This document shows, one piece after another, positions 1-6,467 of a DNA stretch of 12,377 nucleotides (the first letter of the stretch is position 1; each line of letters begins with the position of its first letter). The notes beneath the pieces are model-generated. The model saw only the letters and a list, made by a program, of their open reading frames with translations. It was not told the DNA's origin and did no database searches. This stretch comes from Halonatronomonas sp051745085 (GTDB lineage Bacteria > Bacillota > Halanaerobiia > Halanaerobiales > Halarsenatibacteraceae): assembly GCA_051745085.1 (NCBI GenBank), contig JBNJDR010000049.1, forward strand, positions 1 to 12,377. The letters run 5' to 3'. The position numbers were made by a program, and so were the translations under genes.

Positions 1-20
1 ACCTGCCTTCCCGGTTAAAT

Positions 21-395
21 TCAACCTTTATATGGCACCAGAGCTTCCTTAAGATTGCGCACGCCACCCCGAGGATCGTCAACATCACCAGGATAGCGAG
101 GGATAATATGGACATGAAGATGCATGATAGTCTGGCCGGCCTCCCTGCCCACGTTGATGCCTATATTGAAAGCCTTTGCTCCGTGTTCTTCAGCCAGATG
201 TTCTTTCGCCCGACCCAGCAGACGATAAACTGCCTGCACCTCTGCTTCGGTCGCCTGAAAAAAGTCCGGATAATGCCGCCTGGGAATGATCAACATGTGA
301 CCTTCATTGACCGGATATTTGTCGTAAATCGCCACGGCCAGCTCATTCTCCATCTCTATGCGCTCTTCGTCTAGCTCACAAAATATACAGGCCAA
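21..395 (-). CDS. HIT-family nucleotide-binding protein
   Basis: This 124-residue protein has the histidine-triad signature H92-L-H94-V-H96-I-I near its C-terminus, preceded by a conserved Gln/Thr (Q88, T89). That is the nucleotide-binding and nucleotidyl-transfer site of the HIT family (HINT/Fhit-like hydrolases acting on nucleoside phosphoramidates or dinucleoside polyphosphates). The N-terminal C3xxC6 pair resembles the zinc-binding cysteines seen in many bacterial HIT proteins. The length is normal for the family. The start is a TTG preceded by AAGGAG at 9-nt spacing; no in-frame ATG fits better. It is the last gene of the operon and begins 18 nt after the stop of the UDG-like gene. The family is secure; the substrate cannot be read from the sequence. 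Confidence 0.93.
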   Translation of the reverse strand: MACIFCELDEERIEMENELAVAIYDKYPVNEGHMLIIPRRHYPDFFQATEAEVQAVYRLLGRAKEHLAEEHGAKAFNIGINVGREAGQTIMHLHVHIIPRYPGDVDDPRGGVRNLKEALVPYKG

Positions 396-413
396 AATAT
401 CTCACTCCTTCTT

Positions 414-962
414 TCACTCCACTTTCTTCGCGATCTGCCTCTTGATCTTCTCCGCCACGACGCGAGCCCGCTTCTCTCTCCGTTCAGCCCCATCTTTGCC
501 TGTGATCCGGTTTCCTTCCAGATCGATACTGACCTGGTTTAAAGACTGCAGGGAGAGGTGCCGGGCCAGGTAACAATTGCCGTCAAACCCCCGTTTCTTC
601 AGGGGAACGATCAGCTTCTGCGCCTTGTTGCCGAAAAAGATCAGGTGGTCCAGATCGGCCACCTCAGTATAGACCCGCTCCACGTTGCTGGTCTTAACGA
701 TGGAAGAATCTTTTCCTTCGGTATCGCCGGTCTTAGCGACGTGGTGGATCTCGCTTACGGCGTTGGTGATCGTATAACTATATATATCTGTATAAGGAAA
801 AATTTCGGGATAATGCTCCTGCAGATATTCCACAACAATGGCCAGGTTATCTCCGGTTACGCCTGCAGCCGGCCGCTGATTTTCTTCCTCAGCCCTCCCC
901 GGGGCTGAAAGAACGAAACCGACCTTAACTCCAGACTCGCCTTGATTAAAATGCGCAGCCAT
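414..962 (-). CDS. Divergent uracil-DNA glycosylase superfamily protein
   Basis: This 182-residue protein shows a UDG-superfamily layout. There is an APG-type active-site loop near residues 17-37 (LSAPG followed by acidic residues, then RPAAG and TGDNL). A TNAV segment at 66-69 is like the 'TNAVKC' strand of family 4 enzymes. A LIFFGNKA strand lies at 107-114, and an H135-L-S element stands where the HPS motif is expected. The usual family 4 GEAPG is LSAPG here, so the acidic residue before APG is Ser. None of the four iron-sulfur cysteines of family 4 is evident; the only cysteine is C130. It could be a specialised glycosylase or a non-catalytic UDG-fold protein. The ATG overlaps the upstream stop (TAATG) and has only a weak Shine-Dalgarno, so translational coupling is likely. 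The fold call is moderate and activity is not established. Confidence 0.6.
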   Translation of the reverse strand: MAAHFNQGESGVKVGFVLSAPGRAEEENQRPAAGVTGDNLAIVVEYLQEHYPEIFPYTDIYSYTITNAVSEIHHVAKTGDTEGKDSSIVKTSNVERVYTEVADLDHLIFFGNKAQKLIVPLKKRGFDGNCYLARHLSLQSLNQVSIDLEGNRITGKDGAERREKRARVVAEKIKRQIAKKVE

Positions 963-1465
963 TATTTTAACCCATCTGTGATGGTTCCACTCATAGAACA
1001 GGGGAAGGTGATTATCAGCAGCCGCTTGATCGCTACCGCTCGGTCAGCGTAAAAGGGAAACTTGTTAATTATGACCAAAAATACTCCAACCACCAGCAGG
1101 GAAGTTAGATATATCATTAAAATCCTCTTCACGAACTCCATCTTATATTCCATGAGCATATGCCTATAAAAGTTCAAATAGACGAAAAATCCTATGAAAA
1201 TTAACCCCAACAGGGCCAGCGCCAGGACGTTAAGCATGGGTAAATCCGCCCCCAAATTCCAGGTTTCCTCGGTCATCCCCACCGGCACCGCCAGGATGGA
1301 TGCCCCGATGATCACCTGAAGCACATCTCTCGGCCGGGATTCCACCATGAGCGGGGTTACCACATGTTCTAAGATGTTCCCGCTGGCATCCTTTAAAACC
1401 TTAACCTTATGTAGATAGCCGCCTATCCGTTTTATCTGAAAGCCTCTATCGTTATTTCCAGCCAT
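962..1465 (-). CDS. DUF2391-like integral membrane protein
   Basis: This is a small membrane protein of 167 residues from the preferred start. A polar N-terminus of about 45 residues carries ESRPRD just before the first hydrophobic segment. Four hydrophobic segments follow, at roughly 48-65, 78-100, 115-136 and 145-160. The pattern RDVLQVIIGASILAVP followed by MTEETWNLG matches what I recall of DUF2391 (TIGR02587-type) membrane proteins, whose function is unknown. An in-frame TTG exists 15 nt upstream, but AGGAGG lies inside that extension and sits 6 nt before the ATG at 1465 (3 nt before the ATG at 1468), so the shorter form is chosen. The start overlaps the end of the peptidase gene by 14 nt and the stop overlaps the next gene by 1 nt, so it is firmly part of the operon. 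Confidence 0.7.
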   Translation of the reverse strand: MAGNNDRGFQIKRIGGYLHKVKVLKDASGNILEHVVTPLMVESRPRDVLQVIIGASILAVPVGMTEETWNLGADLPMLNVLALALLGLIFIGFFVYLNFYRHMLMEYKMEFVKRILMIYLTSLLVVGVFLVIINKFPFYADRAVAIKRLLIITFPCSMSGTITDGLK

Positions 1466-2204
1466 CATATCCCTCCTCAAGTAAAGTTGTGATTTCTAAA
1501 TACTCACTATTAGTCAGTTCTTCCTTAACCAGCCTTCCCTCCACCTGATACAATTTATATGCTCTGGCAGCAGGGTCAGATTTAAGCACCCGGAACTGAT
1601 GATCTTTAAATTCCAGGGCGCAGTTGTTTTCGATTGCGATACCCAATTCATCTATTTCTGCCATCATCTCAGCAAAATCCTCGCCCCGGTTACCTTCATT
1701 GTAATGGGGACAGTGGATCGCGTCGATCAGATTGATCCCGTCAACCAGGGTATAATCCCAGTCGCCCTCGCTCTCGAAGCTATCTGCATCGCTGTGCCCG
1801 CCTTTGAACCAGCAGATAGAACCGGCACTGAGGCCGCTGAGAACCGTGCCTTCCCAAAAAGCCTGGCGCAGATGTTCATCCACACCGTACTCCTGCCAGG
1901 TTGCGATCATCTTCCTGGTATCACCGCCGCCAACGTAAATCAGATCGGCCCAGGCTATCTTCTCCCGGGCGACTGTCGAACTGGTGCTGCCCTCCAGCAA
2001 AAATAGCGTGTCGGTCTGACAGCCTAATCTTTTGCCGTAGACCTCCTGGAAAGAATCTATATAACCCGCCGCCTCACCGCTGGCGGTAGGTATGAACAAA
2101 GCCTTAGGATTTGGCTTATGCGCTGCCGCGACTATCTCCCGATCTATAGGCAGGGTTTCCAGGTCTTTTAACTCCCCGCCCCCAAGTGCAAATATCGTAG
2201 CCAT
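1452..2204 (-). CDS. Peptidase E-like S51 family protein (type 1 glutamine amidotransferase-like fold)
   Basis: This 250-residue cytosolic protein begins with the LGGGE loop. It carries VGGGDT at 91-96, the nucleophile elbow GLSAGS (S126 in the position of the S51 catalytic serine) and CPHY around H167, the likely catalytic histidine. S51 enzymes include alpha-aspartyl dipeptidase (PepE) and cyanophycinase; the length and lack of extra domains favour a PepE-like dipeptidase. The Asp-X specificity of E. coli PepE is not proved for this more distant relative. The ATG at 2204 has GGAGG at 7-nt spacing. It is the first gene of the operon and its 3' end contains the ribosome site and start of the next gene. 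A role in dipeptide turnover is inferred. Confidence 0.85.
   Translation of the reverse strand: MATIFALGGGELKDLETLPIDREIVAAAHKPNPKALFIPTASGEAAGYIDSFQEVYGKRLGCQTDTLFLLEGSTSSTVAREKIAWADLIYVGGGDTRKMIATWQEYGVDEHLRQAFWEGTVLSGLSAGSICWFKGGHSDADSFESEGDWDYTLVDGINLIDAIHCPHYNEGNRGEDFAEMMAEIDELGIAIENNCALEFKDHQFRVLKSDPAARAYKLYQVEGRLVKEELTNSEYLEITTLLEEGYDGWK
1472..1477 (-). promoter_or_regulatory. Shine-Dalgarno deciding the DUF2391 start
   Basis: AGGAGG lies inside the last codons of the peptidase gene, 6 nt before ATG 1465 and 3 nt before ATG 1468. It excludes the longer TTG-initiated reading, which would place the ribosome site within the coding sequence. Confidence 0.8.
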
Positions 2205-2243
2205 AGCATTACCTCCATTAAATTAGTCAATAGTTAATAATAT

Positions 2244-2273
2244 ATTCTAGCTGGAAGGCTGTTAGACCTTCAA
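2244..2273 (-). promoter_or_regulatory. Sigma-70-type promoter of the peptidase-HIT operon
   Basis: On the minus strand TTGAAG (2268-2273) and TAGAAT (2244-2249) are separated by 18 nt, a plausible -35/-10 pair about 40 nt upstream of the peptidase ATG. The spacer holds a small inverted repeat (GAAGG, 8 nt, CCTTC) that could be an operator or a weak hairpin. The call rests on motif matching only. Confidence 0.5.
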
Positions 2274-2291
2274 GATAACTTGATTTTCCCG

Positions 2292-2432
2292 TTAAGCTTG
2301 ATCTGTTTCCTCTGCGATTTTTCCCGAGGTCGAACTACTAATAATTTGACCATTATATTTACCGATCACATTTTCATTTTCATCAAGTTTGAAAATAGGC
2401 TCTTTTAAATCTTGTTGGAATCCACTTTGCTT
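2292..2432 (-). pseudogene. Possible coding remnant without a start
   Basis: The 395-bp gap between 2204 and 2600 is not featureless. On the minus strand 46 codons stay open from just after a TAA (2433-2435) to a TAA at 2292-2294. They encode a protein-like stretch including EPIFKLDENENVIGKYNG and ending GKIAEETDQA. No ATG, GTG or TTG with a ribosome site precedes it in frame, so it looks like the 3' tail of a decayed or truncated gene. I do not recognise the family. The rest of the gap holds the two promoters and the hairpin listed separately; 2436-2507 shows nothing I can name. Chance openness over 46 codons is possible. Confidence 0.35.
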
Positions 2433-2507
2433 TTAGATTATCATATTTATCAGCTTAAAACCAGGGAAGAGCAGATCTCTCCTACTTCCGTTATTTTCCC
2501 CTAACAC

Positions 2508-2531
2508 AAAAAAAGACTGCGAAAAGCAGGC
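2508..2531 (-). terminator. Orphan terminator-like hairpin
   Basis: Read on the minus strand, GCCTGC, a TTTTC loop and GCAGTC form a short stem with one mismatch, followed by seven T residues. This has intrinsic-terminator form, but no minus-strand gene lies immediately upstream of it, only the plus-strand prenyltransferase gene. It may end antisense transcription from that gene's region, or it may be left over from an older arrangement together with the coding remnant downstream. On the plus strand it lacks a T run. Confidence 0.4.
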
Positions 2532-2546
2532 ATTAGAACAGAGAAA

Positions 2547-2575
2547 TTGACTTTCCTGTATTCTCCTTATAAAAT
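2547..2575 (+). promoter_or_regulatory. Sigma-70-type promoter of the prenyltransferase gene
   Basis: TTGACT (2547-2552) and TAAAAT (2570-2575) are separated by 17 nt, each one mismatch from consensus. The predicted transcript start near 2582 leaves an unusually short leader of about 18 nt, barely containing the AGGTGG-type ribosome site before the ATG at 2600. Confidence 0.6.
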
Positions 2576-2599
2576 TAATTAGAAAGGTGGGAGAAAATC

Positions 2600-3454
2600 A
2601 TGCTTAATTACCGGAAGATGAAGGCCTTAATTACATTATTACGTCCAGAGCTGCCGTTCGCTGCAGGCATAAGTGTAATCATCGGTGAAATTATAACCTT
2701 AGGCCACTTTCCTCCTCTCTCAGAATTACTTCTGGGCTTCAGCTGGGGATTCTTCCTGTCAGCGCCTGCCATAATTTTAAATGATTTGTTTGACGTTGAT
2801 GTGGACAGAGTCAATGCCCCGCACAGGCCCTTGCCCTCAGGGTTGATATCCACAAGTACGGTTATAGTTTTTACTGGTGTTACAACTTTAATAGGGTTAC
2901 TAACATCGTTCTTTATTGGCAGTTCAGCCGTTTTATTATATATAATTTTCTGGGTTATCGGTTTCTTGTACAATTGGAAACTGAAAGAACAGGGTTTTTT
3001 CGGTAATTTATTGGTCAGTTCTTCGGTTGCAGTCACCATCATCCTGGGCGGTATAGTGGCTGGAGATCCCTGGAACAAGGGAGTAGCAATTTTTAGTCTA
3101 ATGTTCTTTCTTTTTAATCTAGGCGAAGAAGTCGCAGCAGATGCAATGGACATGGAAGGTGATAAAAAGAGAAATATCAAATCCGTTGCGATCCTAATTG
3201 GGAGAAAAAATGCTCTGTACATTTCCTTCTCTTTATTTATGGTTGAGATAGGGTTAAGTTATCTACCTGTGATTTTAGGTATATTTGGAATCAGTTATTT
3301 AATCATTATTTCTCTCACCAATATTACGCTACTATACTTTGCGATCAAACTAATAACAAGTAAAGCCACAGACAAAGGCAGAATTTACATTCGCAGATTA
3401 TATCTTAGTGCGCTGGCTGGATTTCTTTTGATCATCATTAGTATAATTTTATAG
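2600..3454 (+). CDS. UbiA-family prenyltransferase, DGGGP-synthase-like
   Basis: This 284-residue polytopic membrane protein joins a polyprenyl diphosphate to an acceptor. The first Asp-rich motif is N61-D62-xx-D65-xxx-D69 followed by RVNxPxRPLPSG, and YNWKLK lies at 124-129. The second is D181-xx-D184-xxx-D188 followed by KKRN. Both diphosphate/Mg-binding motifs are intact and about eight or nine hydrophobic segments are visible. The N-terminal LLRPELPFAAG, the IIGEII segment and the short loops resemble archaeal geranylgeranylglyceryl-phosphate geranylgeranyltransferases more than bacterial UbiA or MenA; this is a judgement from memory. The acceptor could be a glycerol ether, a quinone precursor or another lipid. 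It is monocistronic, the only plus-strand gene, and visibly more AT-rich than its neighbours, which suggests transfer. The ATG is supported by AGGTGGGAG. Confidence 0.85.
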   Translation: MLNYRKMKALITLLRPELPFAAGISVIIGEIITLGHFPPLSELLLGFSWGFFLSAPAIILNDLFDVDVDRVNAPHRPLPSGLISTSTVIVFTGVTTLIGLLTSFFIGSSAVLLYIIFWVIGFLYNWKLKEQGFFGNLLVSSSVAVTIILGGIVAGDPWNKGVAIFSLMFFLFNLGEEVAADAMDMEGDKKRNIKSVAILIGRKNALYISFSLFMVEIGLSYLPVILGIFGISYLIIISLTNITLLYFAIKLITSKATDKGRIYIRRLYLSALAGFLLIIISIIL

Positions 3455-3548
3455 GGGGGAAATTTCCCTTTGATTTAGATATTATCCCTGAATCGTAAGC
3501 TATACATTTCTTTATAAGTTTACCCTGCTAATCTTATCCGGAAACCAA

Positions 3549-3575
3549 AAAAGGCCTGCTTTAAGCAGACCTTTT
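3549..3575. terminator. Bidirectional intrinsic terminator
   Basis: AAAAGG-C-CTGCT, loop TTA, AGCAG-A-CCTTTT forms an 11-pair stem with one internal mismatch. On the minus strand it is followed by a six-T run and lies 31 nt after the D-aminoacylase stop, so it should end the TRAP operon. On the plus strand it has four T residues and lies about 95 nt after the prenyltransferase stop, so it can serve that convergent gene as well. Confidence 0.8.
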
Positions 3576-3605
3576 GATGAATCAACTAACTTTAAGTATT
3601 GTTAT

Positions 3606-5198
3606 CTATAGGCAAATAAAATCCCCTGGGGTTTCTTCATCTATAAGTTCGTCATCCTGCAGAACCAGATCCCCATTAACCAGGACGGCCTTGAAACCTA
3701 CCGCCAGCCGGGAGGGATAAGCGTAAGTAGCTCGATCTTCCACCCGTTCCGGATCGAAAATTACCAGATCGGCCGCTTTCCCTGGAGAAATGGTTCCCCT
3801 CTCCCTTAAACCAAATTTAAACGCAGGCAGCTCAGTCATCTTATATAAAGCATCCTCCAAACTGAGAATCTTATGCTCGCGCACCTGTCTGCCGAGGATC
3901 CGGGGGTAAGTCCCATACAGCCTGGGATGAGGATTACCGTTGATACTGAGACCATCTGAACCGACCAGAACTTCAGAATCGGCCAGAATAACATCCACAT
4001 CTTCCTGGCTGGTGCTAAAGATCAAAACGGTCATCCGGCCCTGGCTGCGCTGGATCAAGTCAAAAAGAGCTGTGTGCTTATCAGTTCTCTCTATATCTGC
4101 GATGATTTTCAAACTTTTGTCGCGGTACTGTTCTAGATCTTGGCTCGGGACAGAACTGATGATTATGTTCTCCCATTCTGCTGAACTGATTATGTTATCC
4201 CAGCCGGGAATTCCCTCCTCGATATCCTCAGCCAGCTTCTGCCGAAATTCTTTTACTTCCAGCCTTTTAAGTAGTTCTTCTACCCCTTCGGCAAGGGCCC
4301 ACTGAGGTAAGAGGGCCGTGATCAAAGTAGAACCGGCCTGATAGGGATATTGATCGGCATGAATGTTCAACCCTTCAGCCCTGGCCTGCCTCAACATATC
4401 CAGATATTCTCCGGCCCTGCCCCAGATGCTGCGCCCGGACAGGTTCAAATGAGAAATCTCCACACTTACACCTGTCTGCCTGGCCAGATCTATATTGGCC
4501 TGGATGCAGTCTTTTAAGCCATCCGATTCATTCCGCAGGTGAGTAGTATATATCCTTCCTCTTTCCGCCAGCATCCCGGCCAGATACTTTATTTCAGCCT
4601 CGGTAGCATAAGAACTGGGTGGGTAAAGCAAGCCGGTGGACATCCCTAGAGCCCCCTGATCAAGCGTCTCAGCCAATAATCTACCCATCTCTTCTAACTC
4701 ACTTTCAGATGCTGGCCGATCTGCAAAACCCATAACAGCTAAGCGGATAGCCCCATGAGCCACCAGGCTGGCTGCATTGATACCCAGACCCTTCTTCCTC
4801 AATTTTCCTGCGAATCCGGCTAAGTTCTCCCAGTCAAATTCGACCCCATCCAGCGAGAATATACCACTATTATAATCTTTCAAATCTTTTTCTCTTTCCT
4901 TTTTAAGGGGGTAAAAGCCCAGACCGCAGTTGCCCAAAATTGAGGTGGTAACCCCCTGATGGATCTTGGGCTTAACCGTACCTGTCTGTAATATCTCCAT
5001 CTCATCGTGGGTATGAACATCGATAAAACCTGCCGTCACCACCTGGCCTTCTGCCTGGATAATCTGGGAAGCTCGGTTCGCCGGTATATCTTTTTGCAGT
5101 GCTGCTATTTTTTTATCTTTTATTGCAATATCCCCCTGAAACCAGCCAGCAGCTTTATGCAGGAATATATTGCCCTTTTTGATTATCTTATCATACAT
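3606..5198 (-). CDS. N-acyl-D-amino-acid deacylase (D-aminoacylase)
   Basis: This amidohydrolase-superfamily enzyme cleaves N-acyl-D-amino acids to D-amino acid plus a carboxylic acid. Numbered from the upstream ATG (530 residues from the preferred start), it has the N-terminal beta-sandwich and IDVHTHDE with metal ligands H64 and H66. GNCG gives C93, the metal-ligand cysteine of this family. HLRNE gives H222, SHLNLSG gives H252 and VGSDG gives D417, the catalytic acid position. GTYPRIL and the C-terminal PGKAADLVIFDP element are also typical. All key residues are present, so it should be active. It has no signal peptide and is cytosolic. The ATG at 5198 is preferred because AAGAAGG lies 7 nt before it and only 1 nt before the ATG at 5204. 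It is the last gene of the TRAP operon, 33 nt after the M20 gene. Acyl and side-chain specificity are unknown; dihydroorotase-like relatives are less likely. Confidence 0.88.
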   Translation of the reverse strand: MYDKIIKKGNIFLHKAAGWFQGDIAIKDKKIAALQKDIPANRASQIIQAEGQVVTAGFIDVHTHDEMEILQTGTVKPKIHQGVTTSILGNCGLGFYPLKKEREKDLKDYNSGIFSLDGVEFDWENLAGFAGKLRKKGLGINAASLVAHGAIRLAVMGFADRPASESELEEMGRLLAETLDQGALGMSTGLLYPPSSYATEAEIKYLAGMLAERGRIYTTHLRNESDGLKDCIQANIDLARQTGVSVEISHLNLSGRSIWGRAGEYLDMLRQARAEGLNIHADQYPYQAGSTLITALLPQWALAEGVEELLKRLEVKEFRQKLAEDIEEGIPGWDNIISSAEWENIIISSVPSQDLEQYRDKSLKIIADIERTDKHTALFDLIQRSQGRMTVLIFSTSQEDVDVILADSEVLVGSDGLSINGNPHPRLYGTYPRILGRQVREHKILSLEDALYKMTELPAFKFGLRERGTISPGKAADLVIFDPERVEDRATYAYPSRLAVGFKAVLVNGDLVLQDDELIDEETPGDFICL

Positions 5199-5205
5199 AT
5201 GCATA

Positions 5206-5212
5206 CCTTCTT
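5206..5212 (-). promoter_or_regulatory. Shine-Dalgarno deciding the D-aminoacylase start
   Basis: AAGAAGG is 7 nt from the ATG at 5198 but 1 nt from the ATG at 5204, which favours the shorter protein beginning MYDK. Confidence 0.65.
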
Positions 5213-5231
5213 TCCATACTCTATATAGTTA

Positions 5232-6440
5232 TCAACAACAAATCTCCAGGGCAACCCCCAGGTATATTTTCACAGCTTTAATCAAGTCGGTAATTTTTAA
5301 ACTCTCATCACCAGAATGACATTTTTCCGGCAGGCCCGGCCCGAAAACAAGAGAGGGGATATTCAGTCTATTTGTTAGTAAGGCTGCATCACTCCAACCT
5401 CTAAAATAAGTAAGTTCGCCATCTCTTTGTGTAAATTCTTTAACCGACCTGCGCATCGCCTTAACCAGCTCTTCACCTTGAATCCCGGCCAGTGGTGTGT
5501 TCCGCAGAGGCGATACCCTATCCTCCATAGGAATTACCTCGGTGGTATAACCAGGGTAAGCAGAATTCAACCTGGCCAGCAGCCTTTCTATCTCATCATA
5601 TACCTCCCGCCGAGTCTCGGTCGGGGTATACCGTCTATCTACTTCCAAGTAGGCTATATTCGGCACAATATTGGGATCATCTCCCCCGCCGATAACTCCG
5701 ACATTGATGGTTGGCGCACTGACCAGAGAGTTCTGCCGTTCCATCAATTCCTGATTTAACTTCTCTATTTCCTGAGCTATTCGGGCAGCATGATAAATCG
5801 TATTCTGACCTTTTTCTGGAGTACTCCCGTGAGCCGATACTCCTTTTACCACTATCCTGTACCATTCCATACCTTTATGAGCATGACATATCTGCAGGTC
5901 AGTAGGTTCCCCGACGATTGCGAAATCAGCATCCAGGCCCTGTTCTACCAGCCGTGATGTCCCCAGGGATCTCTGTTCCTGGTCGATCACTCCGCTAAAG
6001 ATCAAGTCCCCGGCCAGCTCAACCTCGCTTTCCAGGAGTAAAACAAGGGCAGAAAGCATAGCTGCAAGCGAGCCCTTCATATCGACTGAACCTCGTCCGG
6101 AAATATAGCCCTGAGATCTCCGGGGTTCATAGGGTGGGACTATCATATTATAAGGGGGGATGGTATCTGTATGACCGTTAAAAAGCAGGTTCCTGCCCCC
6201 GCCCTGCCCCGGCAGCCGAACGATAAGGTTCGGCCTATCCTCTTCTATATAGTCCAACTCTATTTCCAACCGGGGATAACCCTCCAGATATTTCAGGATA
6301 AATTTTACCAGTCTATCCTCCTGCCACCGGACCTGTTTATGGCTGGGGATACGGATCAACTCCTGTAAAAGGTTTATGGTGGTTTCTGGGTTATAGTTTT
6401 TAAGAATCTGCTTGAGAATATGTTCTGTTTCTGTAACCAT
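5232..6440 (-). CDS. M20-family metallo-amidohydrolase (ArgE/DapE-like) with Gln at the general-base position
   Basis: This 402-residue cytosolic protein has the M20 layout, a metal-binding catalytic domain split by a dimerisation domain. Ligand candidates are H90 (NGHTDT, with D92), D120 (GSVDMKG), E155, E178 (GEPTD) and H375 (CHSGDE). The dimer-domain His lies in AHGSTPEKG (H204). Family enzymes such as acetylornithine deacetylase, succinyl-DAP desuccinylase and carboxypeptidase G2 have DEE, in which the first Glu is the general base. Here the motif is D153-Q154-E155, so the base is Gln while the metal ligand is kept. The codon is CAG, one base from GAG. Either the enzyme is impaired or altered, or the base is changed by error. 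It begins 27 nt after dctM with AAAGGA at 9-nt spacing. Operon context suggests an N-acyl amino acid or peptide-like substrate taken up by the TRAP system. Confidence 0.85.
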   Translation of the reverse strand: MVTETEHILKQILKNYNPETTINLLQELIRIPSHKQVRWQEDRLVKFILKYLEGYPRLEIELDYIEEDRPNLIVRLPGQGGGRNLLFNGHTDTIPPYNMIVPPYEPRRSQGYISGRGSVDMKGSLAAMLSALVLLLESEVELAGDLIFSGVIDQEQRSLGTSRLVEQGLDADFAIVGEPTDLQICHAHKGMEWYRIVVKGVSAHGSTPEKGQNTIYHAARIAQEIEKLNQELMERQNSLVSAPTINVGVIGGGDDPNIVPNIAYLEVDRRYTPTETRREVYDEIERLLARLNSAYPGYTTEVIPMEDRVSPLRNTPLAGIQGEELVKAMRRSVKEFTQRDGELTYFRGWSDAALLTNRLNIPSLVFGPGLPEKCHSGDESLKITDLIKAVKIYLGVALEICC

Positions 6441-6467
6441 TATAATTAGTCCTTTCTCTTTTGAAAT

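Noticed and set aside
2508..2531. Hairpin as a plus-strand terminator or attenuator for the prenyltransferase gene
   Set aside because: It lies upstream of the predicted -35 element and has no T run on the plus strand, so it would not act on that transcript.
2608..3222. 204-codon open frame on the minus strand opposite the prenyltransferase gene
   Set aside because: It is antisense to a gene with intact UbiA motifs, its translation is low-complexity and basic with no recognisable domain, and no ribosome site precedes it.
3940..4305. 121-codon plus-strand frame inside the D-aminoacylase gene
   Set aside because: The translation is Ser-rich with no domain, and the minus-strand gene here carries family residues throughout.
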